From: Prorocentrum cordatum
Taxonomy: Eukaryota; Sar; Dinophyceae; Prorocentrales; Prorocentraceae
Assembly (NCBI GenBank): GCA_963575745.1
Contig: CAUYUJ010015498.1
Span: forward strand, 175,310 to 239,309
Length of the DNA: 64,000 nt
Reading direction: 5' to 3'
Shown: piece by piece, positions 1 through 10,584 of the stretch
Position numbering within the stretch: position 1 is the first letter of the stretch
Layout of the letters: every line of letters starts with the position of its first letter
Made by a program: the position numbers and the translations under genes
The notes under the pieces: generated by a model
Told to the model about the DNA's origin: nothing
Seen by the model: the letters and a program-made list of their open reading frames with translations, nothing else
Databases searched by the model: none

Positions 1-718
1 ATGGGGACACGAACCGTGTGAGGGGTGCGCCAAGATGAAGCGGGGCCACCCCTGCCACTGGGGCCTTCGGTGGAGCTCCCTATGGGGCCACGAACGATGT
101 GAGGGGTGCGCCAAAATGGCGCGGGGCCACCATGCGAACCCTGCCACTGAGGCCTTCGAGGACTCCCTAAGGGGCCACGAACCGTGTGAGGGGTGCGCCA
201 AAATGGCGCGGGGACGCCATGCAAACCCTTCCACTGGGGCCTTCGGTGGAGCTCCCTATGGGGCCACGAACAATGTGAGGGGTGTGCCAAAACGCGGGGC
301 CGCCATGCGAACCCTGCCACTGGGGCCTTCGGTGGAGCTCCCCATGGGGCCACGTACCGTGTGAGGGGTGCGCCAAAATGGCGCGGGGCCGCCATGCGAA
401 CCCTTCCACTGGGGCCTTCGGTGCAGCTCCCTATGGGGCCACGAACCGTGTGAGGGGTGCGTCAAAAGGGTGGGCCGCCATGCGAACCCTGCCACTGGGG
501 CCTTCGGTGGAGCTCCCTATGGGGCCACGAGCCGTGTGAGGGGCGCGCCAAAATGGGGCGGGGCCGCCATGCGAACCCTGCCACTGGGGCCTTCGGTGGA
601 GCTCCCTATGGGGCCACGAACCGTGTGAGGGGTGCGCCAAAATTGCGCGGGGCCGCCACGCGAACCCTGCCACTGGGGCCGTCGGTGGAGCTCCCTGTGG
701 GGCCACGAAACGTTGTAC
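1..718. repeat. 87-bp tandem repeat array, about 8 copies, cut by window edge
   Basis: The block GGGGCCACGAACCGTGTGAG recurs at about 84, 171, 260, 346, 435, 521, 610 and 698, a spacing of 86-89 bp. Each unit also holds GCCACTGGGGCCTTCGGTG and GGAGCTCCCTATG. Copies differ by scattered substitutions and small indels (GCGGGGCC next to AAAATGG varies most). Because the unit is near 29 codons, several overlapping frames stay open, which explains the overlapping 60-150 aa reading frames; I do not call any of them genes. The array continues beyond the left edge. Confidence 0.9.
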
Positions 719-1744
719 TGGGTGGGTGGAACGCATTTTGTTCCATCCCGCCAGAGGCAGAGTTGAACTCTCCGCGCCGTGCGCGGGGCCGGGGAGCAAC
801 GGTGCGAGGGTCACTAACGGCGCAACGCCGGGCAGTCCCCACTCGCACCGCGCCCCCACCGCGCCCACGGCTTATCGCAAGGCCTTCTTCTGGGCCAGCT
901 GTGTCTGGGCAAGCTTTGAGGAACCTGGTGGCAGGCCTTGCTGTAACCTCCTCAATTGTAGCTTGCCATAAGCATTCAGCTTGGTCGTACAAGGACCAGC
1001 TAATTTCCTGACGGCCTGAGTGGCTACACAGCCACAAGAAAGACATACCGTGCTCCCGAACTCCTTGTGATAAGCCAAGGTGTGGGAGCCATGCAGGTCT
1101 TTGCCGTTCACGGTGCTCTTAGTTGGCACCATGATCATACCCCTGAAAAGGCCCTGGTGGCAAGGGGTGGCCAAAAACTTGTCGGAGGAGAAGGATGAGG
1201 AGGAGGAGTAGGAGGAGGGGGAGGAGGGAAAGAAGAAATGAAGGAAGGAGGAACGCGGGGCACCGTCTCTTCAAAACGAGGACCCAACACCACAGGATGG
1301 TTGGGATCTCCCACCATCCCTGTCGAAAAAACAATACAAAACATACTCTGCCTCCACATTTGGAGCATGCGCGGCCAACCCGATGCGCCCCCCCACCATC
1401 TCTATCAAAAAAGAACACCAAATACACTTTGAGGCAAAGTCTTGAGTCATGCTCGTGAGGCCCGTGAACACTTTGTATTGGTTTTGATAGGGGCGGCGGG
1501 GGTGTCAGCACATTGCCTGCCGCGCGCAAGGCTACAATCCCTAGCAGAAACCAATACCACAATATCTCGCGGCTAAATATGGATCTTGCGCGGCCATCCC
1601 GCGACCGCTGTCAAGTGATTCTTGACAGGGACGGCAAGGGTGATGGCGCATGGCCTGCTGTGCGCAGACCCACCAGACACAATAATGGGCATCCGTTTCG
1701 ACAAGGATGGTGGACGACGACGTGTTTCCCGATGCGTGTTGTCA
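719..1744. other. Unassigned region with imperfect inverted repeat
   Basis: No gene is recognised. CCCACCATCCCTGTCGAAAA near 1310 is inverted relative to TTTCGACAAGGATGGTGG near 1698, and related pieces lie near 1390, 1485 and 1622, so a degenerate foldback element of about 400 bp is possible. An AGG-rich stretch lies at 1190-1240. Confidence 0.3.
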
Positions 1745-1945
1745 CGTGCGCAGGCGCACCTGACACGCTCTGCGCGTGCCCCGAACGCGGCGCACCTAGC
1801 GCGGCTGCAGTATGCGGCACACCTGGCGCACGCAGTGCACGTGCCGCACCTGGCGCACCAGGCGTGCCTGGTACGCTCGGGCCCCAGGGGTGCCCGGCGC
1901 GCGTGGCGCGCCTGGCACGCGTGGCGCACCTTGCCCCAGCGTCGC
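1745..1945. repeat. Degenerate 9-10 bp GC-rich repeat (GGCGCACCT type)
   Basis: Variants of GGCGCACCTGGCGCACG run through this block with many substitutions. One plus frame reads as Gly/Ala/Pro-rich collagen-like triplets, which I take as a by-product of the repeat and not a collagen gene. Confidence 0.6.
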
Positions 1946-2660
1946 GCACATGGGTGGTTCACAGTAGCTGCCCATCCAAAGACGACCGCTGAACATGCTC
2001 AGGCTCGGGTGTTACTTATGTGTTGGGAGGGCGGGTGGGGGTGAACTACACGGTTTGCTGTCTAGGGGGTGCCTTGACCCCACCCCCCACCCCATCCCTT
2101 GTGACTGGAGGGGGCGCACAACGACGGGTTAGAGCGTCCAAATGCTCCCAGAGGGCTTCTGAAAACGCAAAGTGGCATCCACGATTGCTCCAGATAGCTC
2201 AGGATGGTCAAAATGGCCTCCGGTGCACATCGAAAAAGCCTCAGGACGACCCCAAGACTCAAGACGGTTTCAAGTGCGCTTCGAGCCCTCCAAGGACCCC
2301 AGAATGGATCCCAAACCTACGTGGAATCAATGTTTTGTTGTCTCGCCTTTTCGCCGCCTTCGTGGTTCTGGGGGCCCTAGGATGGCCCCGAGACGGCCCA
2401 AGGAAGCCCCGCGATGGGCTCAGGAAAGCCCCCCAAACGGTCCCAGGAGCGCAACAGCGCGCCGGGGGCAGAATTTCCCACCCCCCTCTTTTCGAGTCAT
2501 GTGATGGGATTGTTTTTCCACCACCACCATAAGTTCGACGGGAAGGGGCCGGGCCCTCTGCTTCCTCTGGTTCCTAAAGGTCGTGGCCACCTGCGGTAAC
2601 CACGCCCGCCTCATGTCTTCAGGAGCTCCCCCTGGGTGCCCACGTAAACGCGAACCGATC
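1946..2660. other. Unassigned; degenerate CCAAGA/GGCCTC-type repeat at about 2140-2450
   Basis: The stretch 2140-2450 carries phrases such as GATGGTCAAAATGGCCTCC, CCCCAAGACTCAAGACGG and GAAAGCCCCCCAAACGG that resemble the longer array at 47645-48290 and short pieces at 3765-3945 and 53565-53640. No gene is recognised. Confidence 0.4.
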
Positions 2661-2721
2661 CAGGAGCGACATGGGGCGAGGATGCCGACACGCAGAACGA
2701 AGCCCGCAGGGGCACCAGCCC

Positions 2722-3496
2722 CTACTTGCCGCCCTCGCCCGTCTTGCAGCCTCTGGCCGCCGCCCCAGCGGCAGCCACGAGCGGCTCCACGTCCCCGTAG
2801 TCGAACTCGTACACAGTTGCACGCCGCCCGCTCCCGACCAGGACGCGCACGGAGTCGCTCGTGGGGACGCCGAACACCGTCCCCAGGGGGCCGTCGCGGA
2901 GCCGCACTCGGGCGCCTCCCCGCAGGCCCGCAGGGGCCACGACAGCCGCCGACGGCGAGGGCGCGGCCTCCCCACAGCCAGCGTCGAGGGCAGGGCGGAG
3001 CACATCTCCATGTCCTTGCCCTTGCCCGTGCGCCACCCTGTGCTGGATGGCGGGCGGCTCAGCTGCACTGGCAGTTAATCCGCCCAGCTGCTGTCGTGTC
3101 GTGCATCATAGGCTCGGTCGACGCTGCAGCCCCTCTACCTTGCGTCATCCGCCGCCCAATCATCCCCGTTGCCCTCCTCGTCGCACGTGTGCATCGTCGC
3201 GTCGTCCGCCAAAGCCGCCCGAGCAGCGCCACGCTCCGCGCGCGGGCGACGCCTGCGGCGGCGCCGAAGGCTCGCGGGAGCATGATCGCCAGCAGCAGCA
3301 GGCTTCGGGTCGGCGCGGCGGCCAGCCCAGCGACCGCGGAGCGCACCAGGCCCTCCGCCGCGCGCAGGGCGCGGACAACGGCCCGATCCACGGGCACAGC
3401 GATGCCAGCGGCGGCATGCACCGCAAGCGCGCCAGCCCGGGCCGCCTCGAGCGCCAGGCGGCGCGAGGCGGGGTCCGCAGCGGTTCCCATCGGCAT
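2722..3496 (-). pseudogene. SL-headed retrocopied mRNA, frame-broken (function unknown)
   Basis: Minus-strand coding-like sequence starts at ATG 3496 (reads MPMGTAADPASRR...), 47 nt downstream of a relict spliced leader. The first frame runs to a stop at 3059 (145 aa) and is Ala/Leu-rich, with a hydrophobic stretch around SLLLLAIMLPRAFG. Near 3225 a different frame becomes the more protein-like one (ALADDATMHTCDEEGNGDDW, stop at 3135). A third segment, in yet another frame (3036-2722), reads GARVRLRDGPLGTVFG, then SVRVLVGSG and YEFDYGDVEPL before its stop. That last part has the alternating hydrophobic pattern of small SH3-like barrels (KOW/PWWP/Tudor type); this is an inference from pattern only. 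No introns are needed and frames change twice, so a processed, decayed retrogene fits better than an active gene. Two real exons in different frames cannot be excluded. Confidence 0.5.
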
Positions 3497-3542
3497 CGGC
3501 GGGCCAGGCGCGCCGACCAGACGGCGACGGCGCCACGGGGGG

Positions 3543-3563
3543 CGTGAGCCAAAATGGATTACC
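3543..3563 (-). other. Relict spliced-leader sequence
   Basis: On the minus strand CCATTTTGGCTCACG matches 14 of 15 bases of the 3' part of the dinoflagellate SL (canonical end CCATTTTGGCTCAAG). The upstream part (GGTAAT) matches poorly without an indel. It lies directly upstream of the coding-like stretch that starts at 3496 and directly downstream, in the same sense, of a long GGA tract. The short match could be chance, but the position at a 5' mRNA edge supports it. Confidence 0.45.
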
Positions 3564-3572
3564 TGGGGAGGG

Positions 3573-3665
3573 GGTCCTCTTCCTCCTCCTCCTCCTCCTC
3601 CTCCTCCTCCTCCTCCTCCTCCTCCTCTTCCTCCTCTTCTTCGTCCTCCTCCTCCTCGTCCACCT
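3573..3665. repeat. (TCC)n microsatellite
   Basis: About 30 TCC units with a few TCT and TCG changes. Confidence 0.95.
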
Positions 3666-3684
3666 CCTTCCCTCCTCCAATTAA

Positions 3685-3749
3685 TGTGGTGGTGGTGGTG
3701 GTGGTGGTGGTGGTGGTGGTGGTGGTGGTGGTGGTGGTGGTGGTGGTGG
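3685..3749. repeat. (GGT)n microsatellite, about 21 units
   Basis: Uninterrupted GGT units 20 bp from the preceding TCC tract. Frames through it give poly-Val, poly-Gly or poly-Trp, none of which I treat as protein. Confidence 0.95.
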
Positions 3750-3764
3750 AAAGCAGGCCCATCA

Positions 3765-3945
3765 TCATGGGGGCCAAAAATGGCTCCAAGAGGCCTACCA
3801 GACCGCCCCACCAGGCACCAAGAGTGCCCCGAAAAGGCCCCAAGAGAGCCCCAGTTGAGCCTCAAGTGCCCCCAAGAGGCCCCGCGAGGACCCCGAGGAG
3901 AGCCCCAAGATGGCTCCTTTTGACCTCCAGGAAAACGCTTCGAAG
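3765..3945. repeat. Degenerate CCAAGAGGCCCC-type repeat
   Basis: Repeated phrases such as AAAATGGCTCCAAGAGGCC and CCCCAAGAGAGCCCC; same family as 47645-48290 and 2140-2450. Confidence 0.5.
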
Positions 3946-4017
3946 GCGGTTGTTGCACTGCGTTCTTCTACACTTCCCTTGAGCAAGGCACCTCGCCTGG
4001 CGATCTGCTTCTGGATC

Positions 4018-4560
4018 TGCTGGTGGGGATACTTTTGGTCGCAGCCGCAAGCGAAGGCGCAGGTGGCGTCAAAGGTCGACCCTGGCTACTGGCGGAGCCC
4101 AATTACCCAGCGAGCGCGCTCACGACTGCCAAGGCTGCCGCTGGTGGGGATACTTTTTGGTCTGCGGGCTCGCGAAGCAAGTCGAAAACCGTCCAAACAC
4201 TATCCGGGCCGCGACTAGGCAGCTGGTGGGGATATGTTTTTTGCCTCGCGGGCGCAAGCGGAAACGCAGGCGCCGAGTTGAAAGGTCTGGGCCACGGGCC
4301 GATCTAATTAGCAACGCGCGAGCCTAGAAGCACAGCGACCGAGCCCGGAATCAGAACCTACCGCCGGTGGGGCAGCTGGCTGAGGCTGAGCTGGCTTGGC
4401 GGCTGCAAACGGCCAGGGTAGCTGATGCAAACGTGCGGGTGAATTGGCTGGTGGGGATACTTTTTTGGTCGGCGGCCGCGCGACAACGGTCTGGCGGCAA
4501 CAGGCGTGTCCGGGACGGCGGTACAAAGGTAGGGATATTGTTTTTTTGATCTGCGGCCCC
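4018..4560. repeat. Diverged repeat with core GCTGGTGGGGATACTTTT
   Basis: The core occurs near 4019, 4140, 4222 (GATATGTTTTTT) and 4448, with a weaker form near 4530 (GGGATATTGTTTTTTT). Each is followed by a GC-rich GGTC(G/T)GCGG motif. Spacing is irregular (85-225 bp), so this is an old, rearranged array. Confidence 0.6.
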
Positions 4561-4695
4561 AAGGAAGAGTCCAGAGGGCGGGTCAATCGGGCTGACTGGG
4601 GCACAGAAAAGGTGGGGATACGCGAAGCGTCAACAATATGTAATGCTCCTCTGAATTTCGGTGAACTCTTCCGCACCTTCCACGGAGGTCTGAAG

Positions 4696-4790
4696 GTATG
4701 GAAAAAAGCATCGGAACTCAGGACACCCAGGGCACCCTGTAGGCAAGCAGGGTGTTTCTTGGCATTGGTCTCCTCCACTGTACTACTCTC
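4696..4790 (+). repeat. DR1 dispersed repeat, internal fragment
   Basis: Contains AGGGCACCCTGTAGGCAAGC followed by AGGGTGTTTCTTGGCA, matching the middle of DR1 at 26840 and 60815. CACCCTG and CAGGGTG can pair as a small hairpin. Confidence 0.6.
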
Positions 4791-4849
4791 CTCTCGCCAC
4801 GATCCACCTGTTCCTCCTGCTCGTGGTCCCGCTGATGCCGTTCCCGCTC

Positions 4850-4980
4850 CTCCCTCATCCTCCTACTCTTTATCCTCCTCCTCCTCCTGCTGCTGCTCCT
4901 CCTTCTCCGCCTCCTCCTCCTCCTTCTCCTCCTCCTCCACCTCCACCACCTCCTCCACCTCCTCCTCCTCCGCTGTGCAG
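4850..4980. repeat. (TCC)n-rich pyrimidine tract
   Basis: Imperfect TCC repeats with TGC and CAC interruptions. Confidence 0.9.
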
Positions 4981-5331
4981 AGCGACCCTTCCTGTTTGCG
5001 CATAATACGATGGGTCATGTTGCGGGTTCCAGGTCCGCTATGACAACCGTCGGTGGACAGAGAAACACAGCGCAGTGGAAGAAATGGGCGGGAGGGGTAG
5101 GGTGCTAGGTGTGACGCAAGCAAACATGGCTCGCCCACCTCCCCTCCCCCCCCCGCCGCTGATGTGCTTTCTAAACGGAAGCCAGTTAAAGTGACGTCTG
5201 AAACAGCGGCATTGCATTGGAGACTTCGAAATGCGAGTGGCAAAGTCTTGCGGCGTCCATGCGCGCGAAGCCAGGCGGACCTGAGAAATCGGCATCGCCC
5301 GCCTCAAAAATTCATTTCCCTGGGGTCCCGT

Positions 5332-5582
5332 TTGAGGAGGAGGAGGAGGAGGAGGAGGAGGAGGAGGAGGAGGAGGAGGAGGAGAAGGAGGAGGAGGAGG
5401 AGGAGGACGGGACGAGGATGAGGATGAGGACGGGGAGGAGGAGGACGAGGACGAGGAGGAGGAAGAGGATCGAGGACGAGGTGGAGGAGGAGGAGGAGGA
5501 GGGAGGAGGAAGAGGATCGAGGAGGAGGAGGACGAGGACGAGGTGGAGGAGGAGGAGGAGGAGGAGGAGGAGGAGGAGGAGC
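5332..5582. repeat. (GGA)n tract, about 250 bp
   Basis: Imperfect GGA units with GAC and GAT interruptions; a block GGACGAGGACGAGG is duplicated near 5440 and 5530. Open in several frames as poly-Glu or poly-Arg (plus) and poly-Ser, -Leu or -Pro (minus). Confidence 0.95.
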
Positions 5583-5725
5583 CACGCTCTCCCCTTTCTC
5601 TGAGCCTCGCTCCCCGCCGCTGCTCTCTTCCCCTTCCCGTCTTCACCCACCGCCGTGCCCAGACCCCCGCCGCCCCGACCACCCTCCCCCCCCCCCTCAC
5701 GACCTGGGGCCCATAGGATCTGCAG

Positions 5726-5885
5726 GGGCCCAGGGACACGCAAACAAATAGACACACATCCCAGCGTTCACCACACTTGTCCATATTTTCTGGGCTTTCG
5801 TCCCCCCCCCACTTCCCCCCAGTTCCCATAGTTTCCCATACTTCCCTGGGAATCTAAGCTCATTAGTGTCTGTGTCGTTTCCCCA
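5726..5885 (+). repeat. DR1 dispersed repeat, 3' fragment
   Basis: CCCAGGGACACGCAAACAAA, then TAGACACACAT, a TTCGTC(C)n block and GTCTGTGTCGTTTCCCC match the DR1 tail at 27095-27248 and 38217-38345. Confidence 0.65.
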
Positions 5886-5987
5886 TCCTACGGATCCGCT
5901 GTCTTCTGCCCCAGGCAGCGCTCCGCCGGCCCCTTGGTCCCCACACGCGGGCCCGACGGGGGAACGCCCGGAGGGCGACTGGCTCAG

Positions 5988-6110
5988 TCGGCTTGGAATC
6001 GGCGGTGCATCGCCGATCGATCGGCGAACGGCCCCCGACAGCGAATCCGACGGGTCTTGGGCGGGGGCGGGCTATCGGGCCCTCACCTGCGATCCTCGGG
6101 CGCTTAGAGC
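5988..6110. repeat. Dispersed repeat, pair with 34905-35045
   Basis: Shares ATCGCCGAT, GCCCCCGA(C/T)AGCGAA, TGGGCGGGG and GGGCTATCGGG in the same order with 34905-35045; diverged. Confidence 0.5.
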
Positions 6111-6125
6111 GCGTTTTTCATTTTC

Positions 6126-6277
6126 GGTGATGATGGGCATTATAGGTGGGGGGGAGGGGCCAAGGGAGGCATACTGTAACGCCTCCCCCCCGCCGTGCGC
6201 ACGGCGGCAGTGCCCGAAGCGCACGGGCGGGGGAGGGGCGTTACGTTATAGAGGGGCTATAACGCCCATGATGCACC
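6126..6277. mobile_element. Foldback/MITE-like element, 152 bp
   Basis: The left end GGTGATGATGGGCATTATAG and right end CTATAACGCCCATGATGCACC are inverted repeats with 2-3 mismatches. A second inverted pair, TGTAACGCCTCCCCCCC and GGGGAGGGGCGTTACG, lies inside. No coding content and no clear target duplication. Confidence 0.6.
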
Positions 6278-6439
6278 AAGCAATAAAGAAACACGCTCCT
6301 GTCGGACCCCCATCGGCAATCCTGGGGCGCTTAGGGGTCGATGCATCCCTGACGTTGCACTTGGATGCCTCCAGGGGTCTAGCCTCGGAAAAACCGGCGG
6401 CCGTCGTGATCTCCCCAGACCCCCGACGTCGCGATTCAT

Positions 6440-6790
6440 TCACAGCGTCGACCCGCAAAAGTCTCGACCCCTTCTCCGGGACAGGTTTTTCGTCCTGGAT
6501 CGTTTTTTGACGGTCCCGAGGCCCGGTAAGGGCCCCCGGAGGCCGAAAATAGCGAACAGTTTGTTTCGCAGCGCGAGGAGGTCTGGGTCTTTGCCAAGAC
6601 TCCTAAGGTCTGGGCGCCCTCTTCCCTTGGCGCTCTCCCCTGGGTCGCGCCGTACGACATCGCCTTCCGCCGCGGCTTGGCGTGGAAGAATGCCATGGAA
6701 TACGCCGGCGCCATTACCTGCGGCGCCGATGGGGTGCACGGGGATGCAGAAGACGAGCCCGAGGAGGGAGAGCAGGACTGCCTTCCCCAT
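6440..6790 (-). CDS. Hypothetical protein start with possible signal peptide
   Basis: ATG at 6790 opens a frame of about 116 codons. The N-terminus (MGKAVLLSLLGLVFCIP...) has a charged residue, a hydrophobic core and a small-residue region near VHPIGAAG, as in a secretory signal peptide. The coding look weakens after residue 60 and the frame ends in an Arg-rich stretch. CAGGTAATG lies about 78 bp into the frame and could be a 5' splice site, in which case only the first exon is real. No domain is recognised. Random hydrophobic starts do occur in GC-rich DNA, so this is a weak call. Confidence 0.25.
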   Translation of the reverse strand: MGKAVLLSLLGLVFCIPVHPIGAAGNGAGVFHGILPRQAAAEGDVVRRDPGESAKGRGRPDLRSLGKDPDLLALRNKLFAIFGLRGPLPGLGTVKKRSRTKNLSRRRGRDFCGSTL

Positions 6791-6899
6791 TTTCACCCTC
6801 CGTTTAAAGCGTGGCGTCAGCCTGCCGTTGCGGAGCCGAAGCTACCGCTCCCCAGAGCACCGAGCCCATCATGCGCCTTCTCAGTTCTGCAGAGCCATT

Positions 6900-7341
6900 G
6901 TGCATCTTGGGCTTCAACTCTAATCGCGCATACAGGGGACCAGGGACGCGCGCCCCAGCCCCCTTCTGTAGGACCCGCCGCTTGTGCGAGTATAGCCACT
7001 TGTATGTTACCTCTTTGTATCGTTTGTTGCACCGTTTCACACTGTAGGTGAAGTTAAAGACACTTACGCGCTGATCCATGTAAAGGCAGATGCACACAAT
7101 GTCCGCCGGCCCCCTTGTGGGGCCACCAGGCTGTAGGCCCGTGATTCGCAGTTTCCTGTACCAGTCGTAGGTTGTAGTTTCCAGTGTTACAGTTCTGCTT
7201 CTTGCTGGTCCCCCTAACTAGTTGACTTATTGCTGGTTACTGTAACTAGTTGATTGACCGCGCGAGGGGGGGGAGGCCCAAAGTGGCTTTTTAGCGTTCC
7301 CTGGGCGCGTTGTCTGAATTGCTGGGGGGGCTCGAAATCGA
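6900..7341. other. No feature recognised
   Basis: Mixed-composition DNA. TAACTAGTTGA is repeated at about 7214 and 7245, and a G run with GAGG lies at 7262-7275. No gene is supported. Confidence 0.5.
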
Positions 7342-7720
7342 CACCCCTCACGCAGATCCGCGGGGTCAGGGTCCAAAAACACAAGGGATTTGCCACATTT
7401 CTGAAATTCGGTGCCACCCCTCACGCAGATCCGCGGGGTCAGGGTCCAAAAACACATGGGATTTGCCACATTTCTGAAATTCGGTGCCACCCCTCACGCA
7501 GATCCGCGGGGTCAGGGTCCAAAAACACAGGGGATTTGCCACATTTCTGAAATTCGGTGCCACCCCTCACGCAGATCCGCGGGGTCAGGGTCCAAAAACA
7601 CAGGGGATTTGCCACATTTCTGAAATTCGGTGCCACCCCTCACGCAGATCCGCGGGGTCAGGGTCCAAAAACACAGGGGATTTGCCACATTTCTGAAATT
7701 CGGTGCCACCCTTCACGCAC
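7342..7720. repeat. 73-bp tandem repeat, 5 full copies
   Basis: The phrase CACCCCTCACGCAGATCCGC starts at 7342, 7415, 7488, 7561 and 7634, exactly 73 bp apart, with a diverged start at 7707 (CACCCTTCACGCACATCC). Copies are almost identical (ACAAGGG, ACATGGG and ACAGGGG variants), so the array is young. The short Arg/Cys-containing frames on both strands are repeat translations. Confidence 0.95.
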
Positions 7721-7721
7721 A

Positions 7722-7842
7722 TCCATCGCAAGGCGTGGTAACCCAAACTGCGAGAACTCCCTCGGCCCTTTAATCGCAAGGTGTGGTAACCAAGCCCGTA
7801 AACCATACACGTCTTACCAATCGCCAGGTGTGGTAACCCCTC
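7722..7842. repeat. Short 47-bp tandem repeat, 3 copies
   Basis: ATCGCAAGG(C/T)GTGGTAACC occurs at about 7725, 7772 and 7820 (ATCGCCAGG in the third). It directly follows the 73-bp array. Confidence 0.75.
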
Positions 7843-8259
7843 TTGTGATCAGTTGGTTTTGCTGATTGCGAATCGGCTTCGCATGAAGTTTCGATACTGC
7901 TTCACGACAGCGCCAAGGCCTCATGCCTTAGCTCTTCCATGGCCCATTCTCCGAGAGAGGGGGCCGGCGGCAGGGGGCGAAGCCCTTACGGATTTCAGTT
8001 GTGCGAATTCATATGCTTCATAATAAAACCCAAAATGAAACTTACCTGTACCACAAACTCTACTAAACATGAAAGCACGTAGTACCCCATTTACGGACTG
8101 AGTTTGAGTGACAGGTATTTCTGGAGGCAGCGCCGTTGGGCCAGGGAAGCTAAGTAGGCATAACAGGAAACACCCTGTGCTTTTCAAATGAAGCATAGAA
8201 ACAAACTAGGACCACTTGTGACTCTCGCTATTCGTATGGCACGCAGTCCCACATTAAAA
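7843..8259. other. No feature recognised
   Basis: AT-richer unique-looking DNA; no supported gene, tract or inverted repeat. Confidence 0.5.
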
Positions 8260-9105
8260 ACCTTTTGTAACAACCCTTGCGACATGAATTCCTCTTGTGG
8301 CAACTTCCCAAACGGTCTTTAATTGTGGGGCATCCGCAGTGGCCGCCACGCTTGAAATCCTTTCCCCCAAAATAGCCTTTACACAGAGATTCCCTTTCTG
8401 GCGACCTATCAAAAGGATGTTAAGTGCGGGGGAGGTCTGCAATGGCCTCCGCAGAACTTCTTTTCCAACCTCTACAAAGGGAATGTTTGTGCGTCGGTCT
8501 GACACACGGATTTCAAACGCGGGGAATATGCAGCGGCGGCGCCTTGATCCCAAGAAAGCTAAAGAGAACAACAAGACACACCAAACAAGACACACCGCTG
8601 TTTTCACAAGAAAGGCACTGCACAAACTGAGGACACCTCTGACTCTCAATGTCTTGTATGGTGCAGATCACCAACACTTGAACTCCTTCTGTAGCAGCCC
8701 TTGAAATCAACTTCCTTGTGTGGCGATCTTCCACAACGATTTGGATTGCGGTGTCTCCGCAATGGCCGCCATACTTCAAAACCCTTTTGTGGCAGTAGTT
8801 ATGCTATGACTGACTTTGTTGCGACCTTACGAAACGATTATGAGTGTGAGGGGTCTGCAGTGGCCTCCAACATCGAAGTCCTGCTGTCGCAGATTGATCG
8901 AACGGGCCAGTGTATGCGGTCTTACAGGTATGATTCAATTGTGCGGGCTGCTACAAAAGGATCTCAAGAGGCAACTGCAGGTCCCCCACGTATAATCCTT
9001 TCAAAGGTCGCCACATTATGAATCCTGGTGGAACGGCTAAGAGTCACAGGATTTCAGATGTGGCTGTCTTTGCAAGTGCCCACCATTTGAAACCCTGTCG
9101 AACAG
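8260..9105. repeat. Diverged ~103-bp dispersed/tandem repeat
   Basis: The pattern TTGTG(T)GGCGA(T/C)CTTCC.AAACG...TTG.GGGG.TCTGCAATGGCC(T/G)CC recurs near 8291, 8395, 8714 and 8817, pairs being about 103 bp apart. Weaker relatives continue to 9105 and the family returns at 10585-10800. Reading frames here are short and inconsistent. Confidence 0.65.
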
Positions 9106-9710
9106 GTCACCACCACAGGAATCGTTGCTCCCCATAAAAAATGTCAAGTAGTTATGGGGGGGCTGCATGCGCCAGCGTGTTCCGAGCCTTTTCCAACAAT
9201 TTCAAGTGGAAAAACAAGTTTGTCATCTTGTTTCCCCTTGTCCTGGTAGGCTTCTGCGGCCCAGCTGGGCCGCCACTGAGATCGCCGTGGGGCTGGAGAA
9301 ACATACCATGAGCACACGAAACATAACATGGCGCAAAAAGCAGCAACAACAGCAACATCAATCATTGTAAGACTGTTCGCTCCATCTGCGCACGTGCTAA
9401 CCAATACGTGTATCCCAACCCGCCCTCGTCACCTTGGATCGTACCCCCTTGGGGGAAGAAATATCTTCCTTGCCTGCCACGTAGTTTGAATGCAGCCCCT
9501 AACACAAGGGAAGAGAAGACGGGTGGAAAGGGGAGGGAGAAGAATGGAACACGAGAGAAATTAGCAGGAGGGGGGCAAGGAGCAGAAAACAAGTGGTAGA
9601 ACCAGACGGACAGACCGGGTGGGCAGACCCATAGCGGGCAGGTCGGGAAGGCGGGCCCGGGCGACCAGGTCGAGCAGACGGGTTGCTGAAGCGTGGGCCC
9701 TGCATGAATC
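9106..9710. other. No feature recognised
   Basis: Unassigned DNA; purine-rich at 9500-9590. No protein frame shows family features. Confidence 0.4.
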
Positions 9711-9714
9711 GCGA

Positions 9715-9910
9715 GGAAGTCTCGAGCGATAGCGCGATTCCCAAGTACATCGTGAGAAAAGCCAAAGCGAGAGCGTGATTCCTGAGCGCCGCTGGCGCAT
9801 CGTCTGAATAAATTGCGAACAACTCCCACGCGAGAGCGCGATTCGTATACAAATTTTGCGGAAGTCCCGCGCGAGAGCGCGATGTGGGAATAATTTGTGA
9901 GGGAGTCTCG
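9715..9910. repeat. Short diverged repeat with core GCGAGAGCGCGATTC
   Basis: The core occurs near 9725 (GCGATAGCGCGATTC), 9765 (GCGAGAGCGTGATTC), 9828 and 9870 (GCGAGAGCGCGATGT), about 40-60 bp apart, usually after AACTCCC or GTC(T/C)C. Confidence 0.6.
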
Positions 9911-10584
9911 GGCGGGAGCCGCTGTTGTTGTACACCGGGGGCCAATGGCACAGTTTGAGCCTAGTGACTTTCCGTGATAAAAAACAAGGTGCGAGCCCCG
10001 GGAGAAACACTTCGATTGAACGAATACAATGGTCACCAGAGGGGGGGGGATCAATACCCCCTCTGGTCTGCGAGCCGCAGCCCCTGACCCAGACCGAATG
10101 GGCACGAGAATCCTCGGCTGGCAGCGCCTGGCCGCCTTCGCGGGCGCGTGCGTGCAGGGCGAAGACGCTGCGTGGCCGTGAGGAAGAGGCGGAGGAGGCG
10201 GAGGAGGACGAGGAGGGAGAGCACCGCTGCTCACAACGGGCGGCGAGAACACAACGGGGTGTGAGCCACCAGGCCCCGCCGTTAGGCGCGCGCGCCCGCG
10301 CCATGCGCAGGGGGAGGCCAGGAGGAGGAGGACGAGGAGGAAGGAGGGCAGAAACAGGGAAGGAGGGAGGAAGGTCCAGAAAGCCCTTGAGACGTCCCCG
10401 CAACCACGTTGCGGGAAAAGACATGCGACCAGAAGCAGGTGGAACACAGCAAGTGCTGAACCAGTCAACCATAGTTACTCGTCAGTAGTGAGAGCTCAAC
10501 AACAACGAAGAGCAACAACAACGTGTGCTTCACATGAAGCAATGAACGCATGCAGACCCTACACGAAAGACGATTGTTTTCTCC
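9911..10584. other. Unassigned; purine-rich stretch at 10180-10375
   Basis: GAGGA-type purine-rich DNA and GC-rich flanks. The long minus frames here show no motif and are not called. Confidence 0.4.

Noticed and set aside
1513-1992. Collagen-like Gly-Ala-Pro protein
   Set aside because: The pattern follows a degenerate GGCGCACCT repeat, and no typical Gly-X-Y length is reached.
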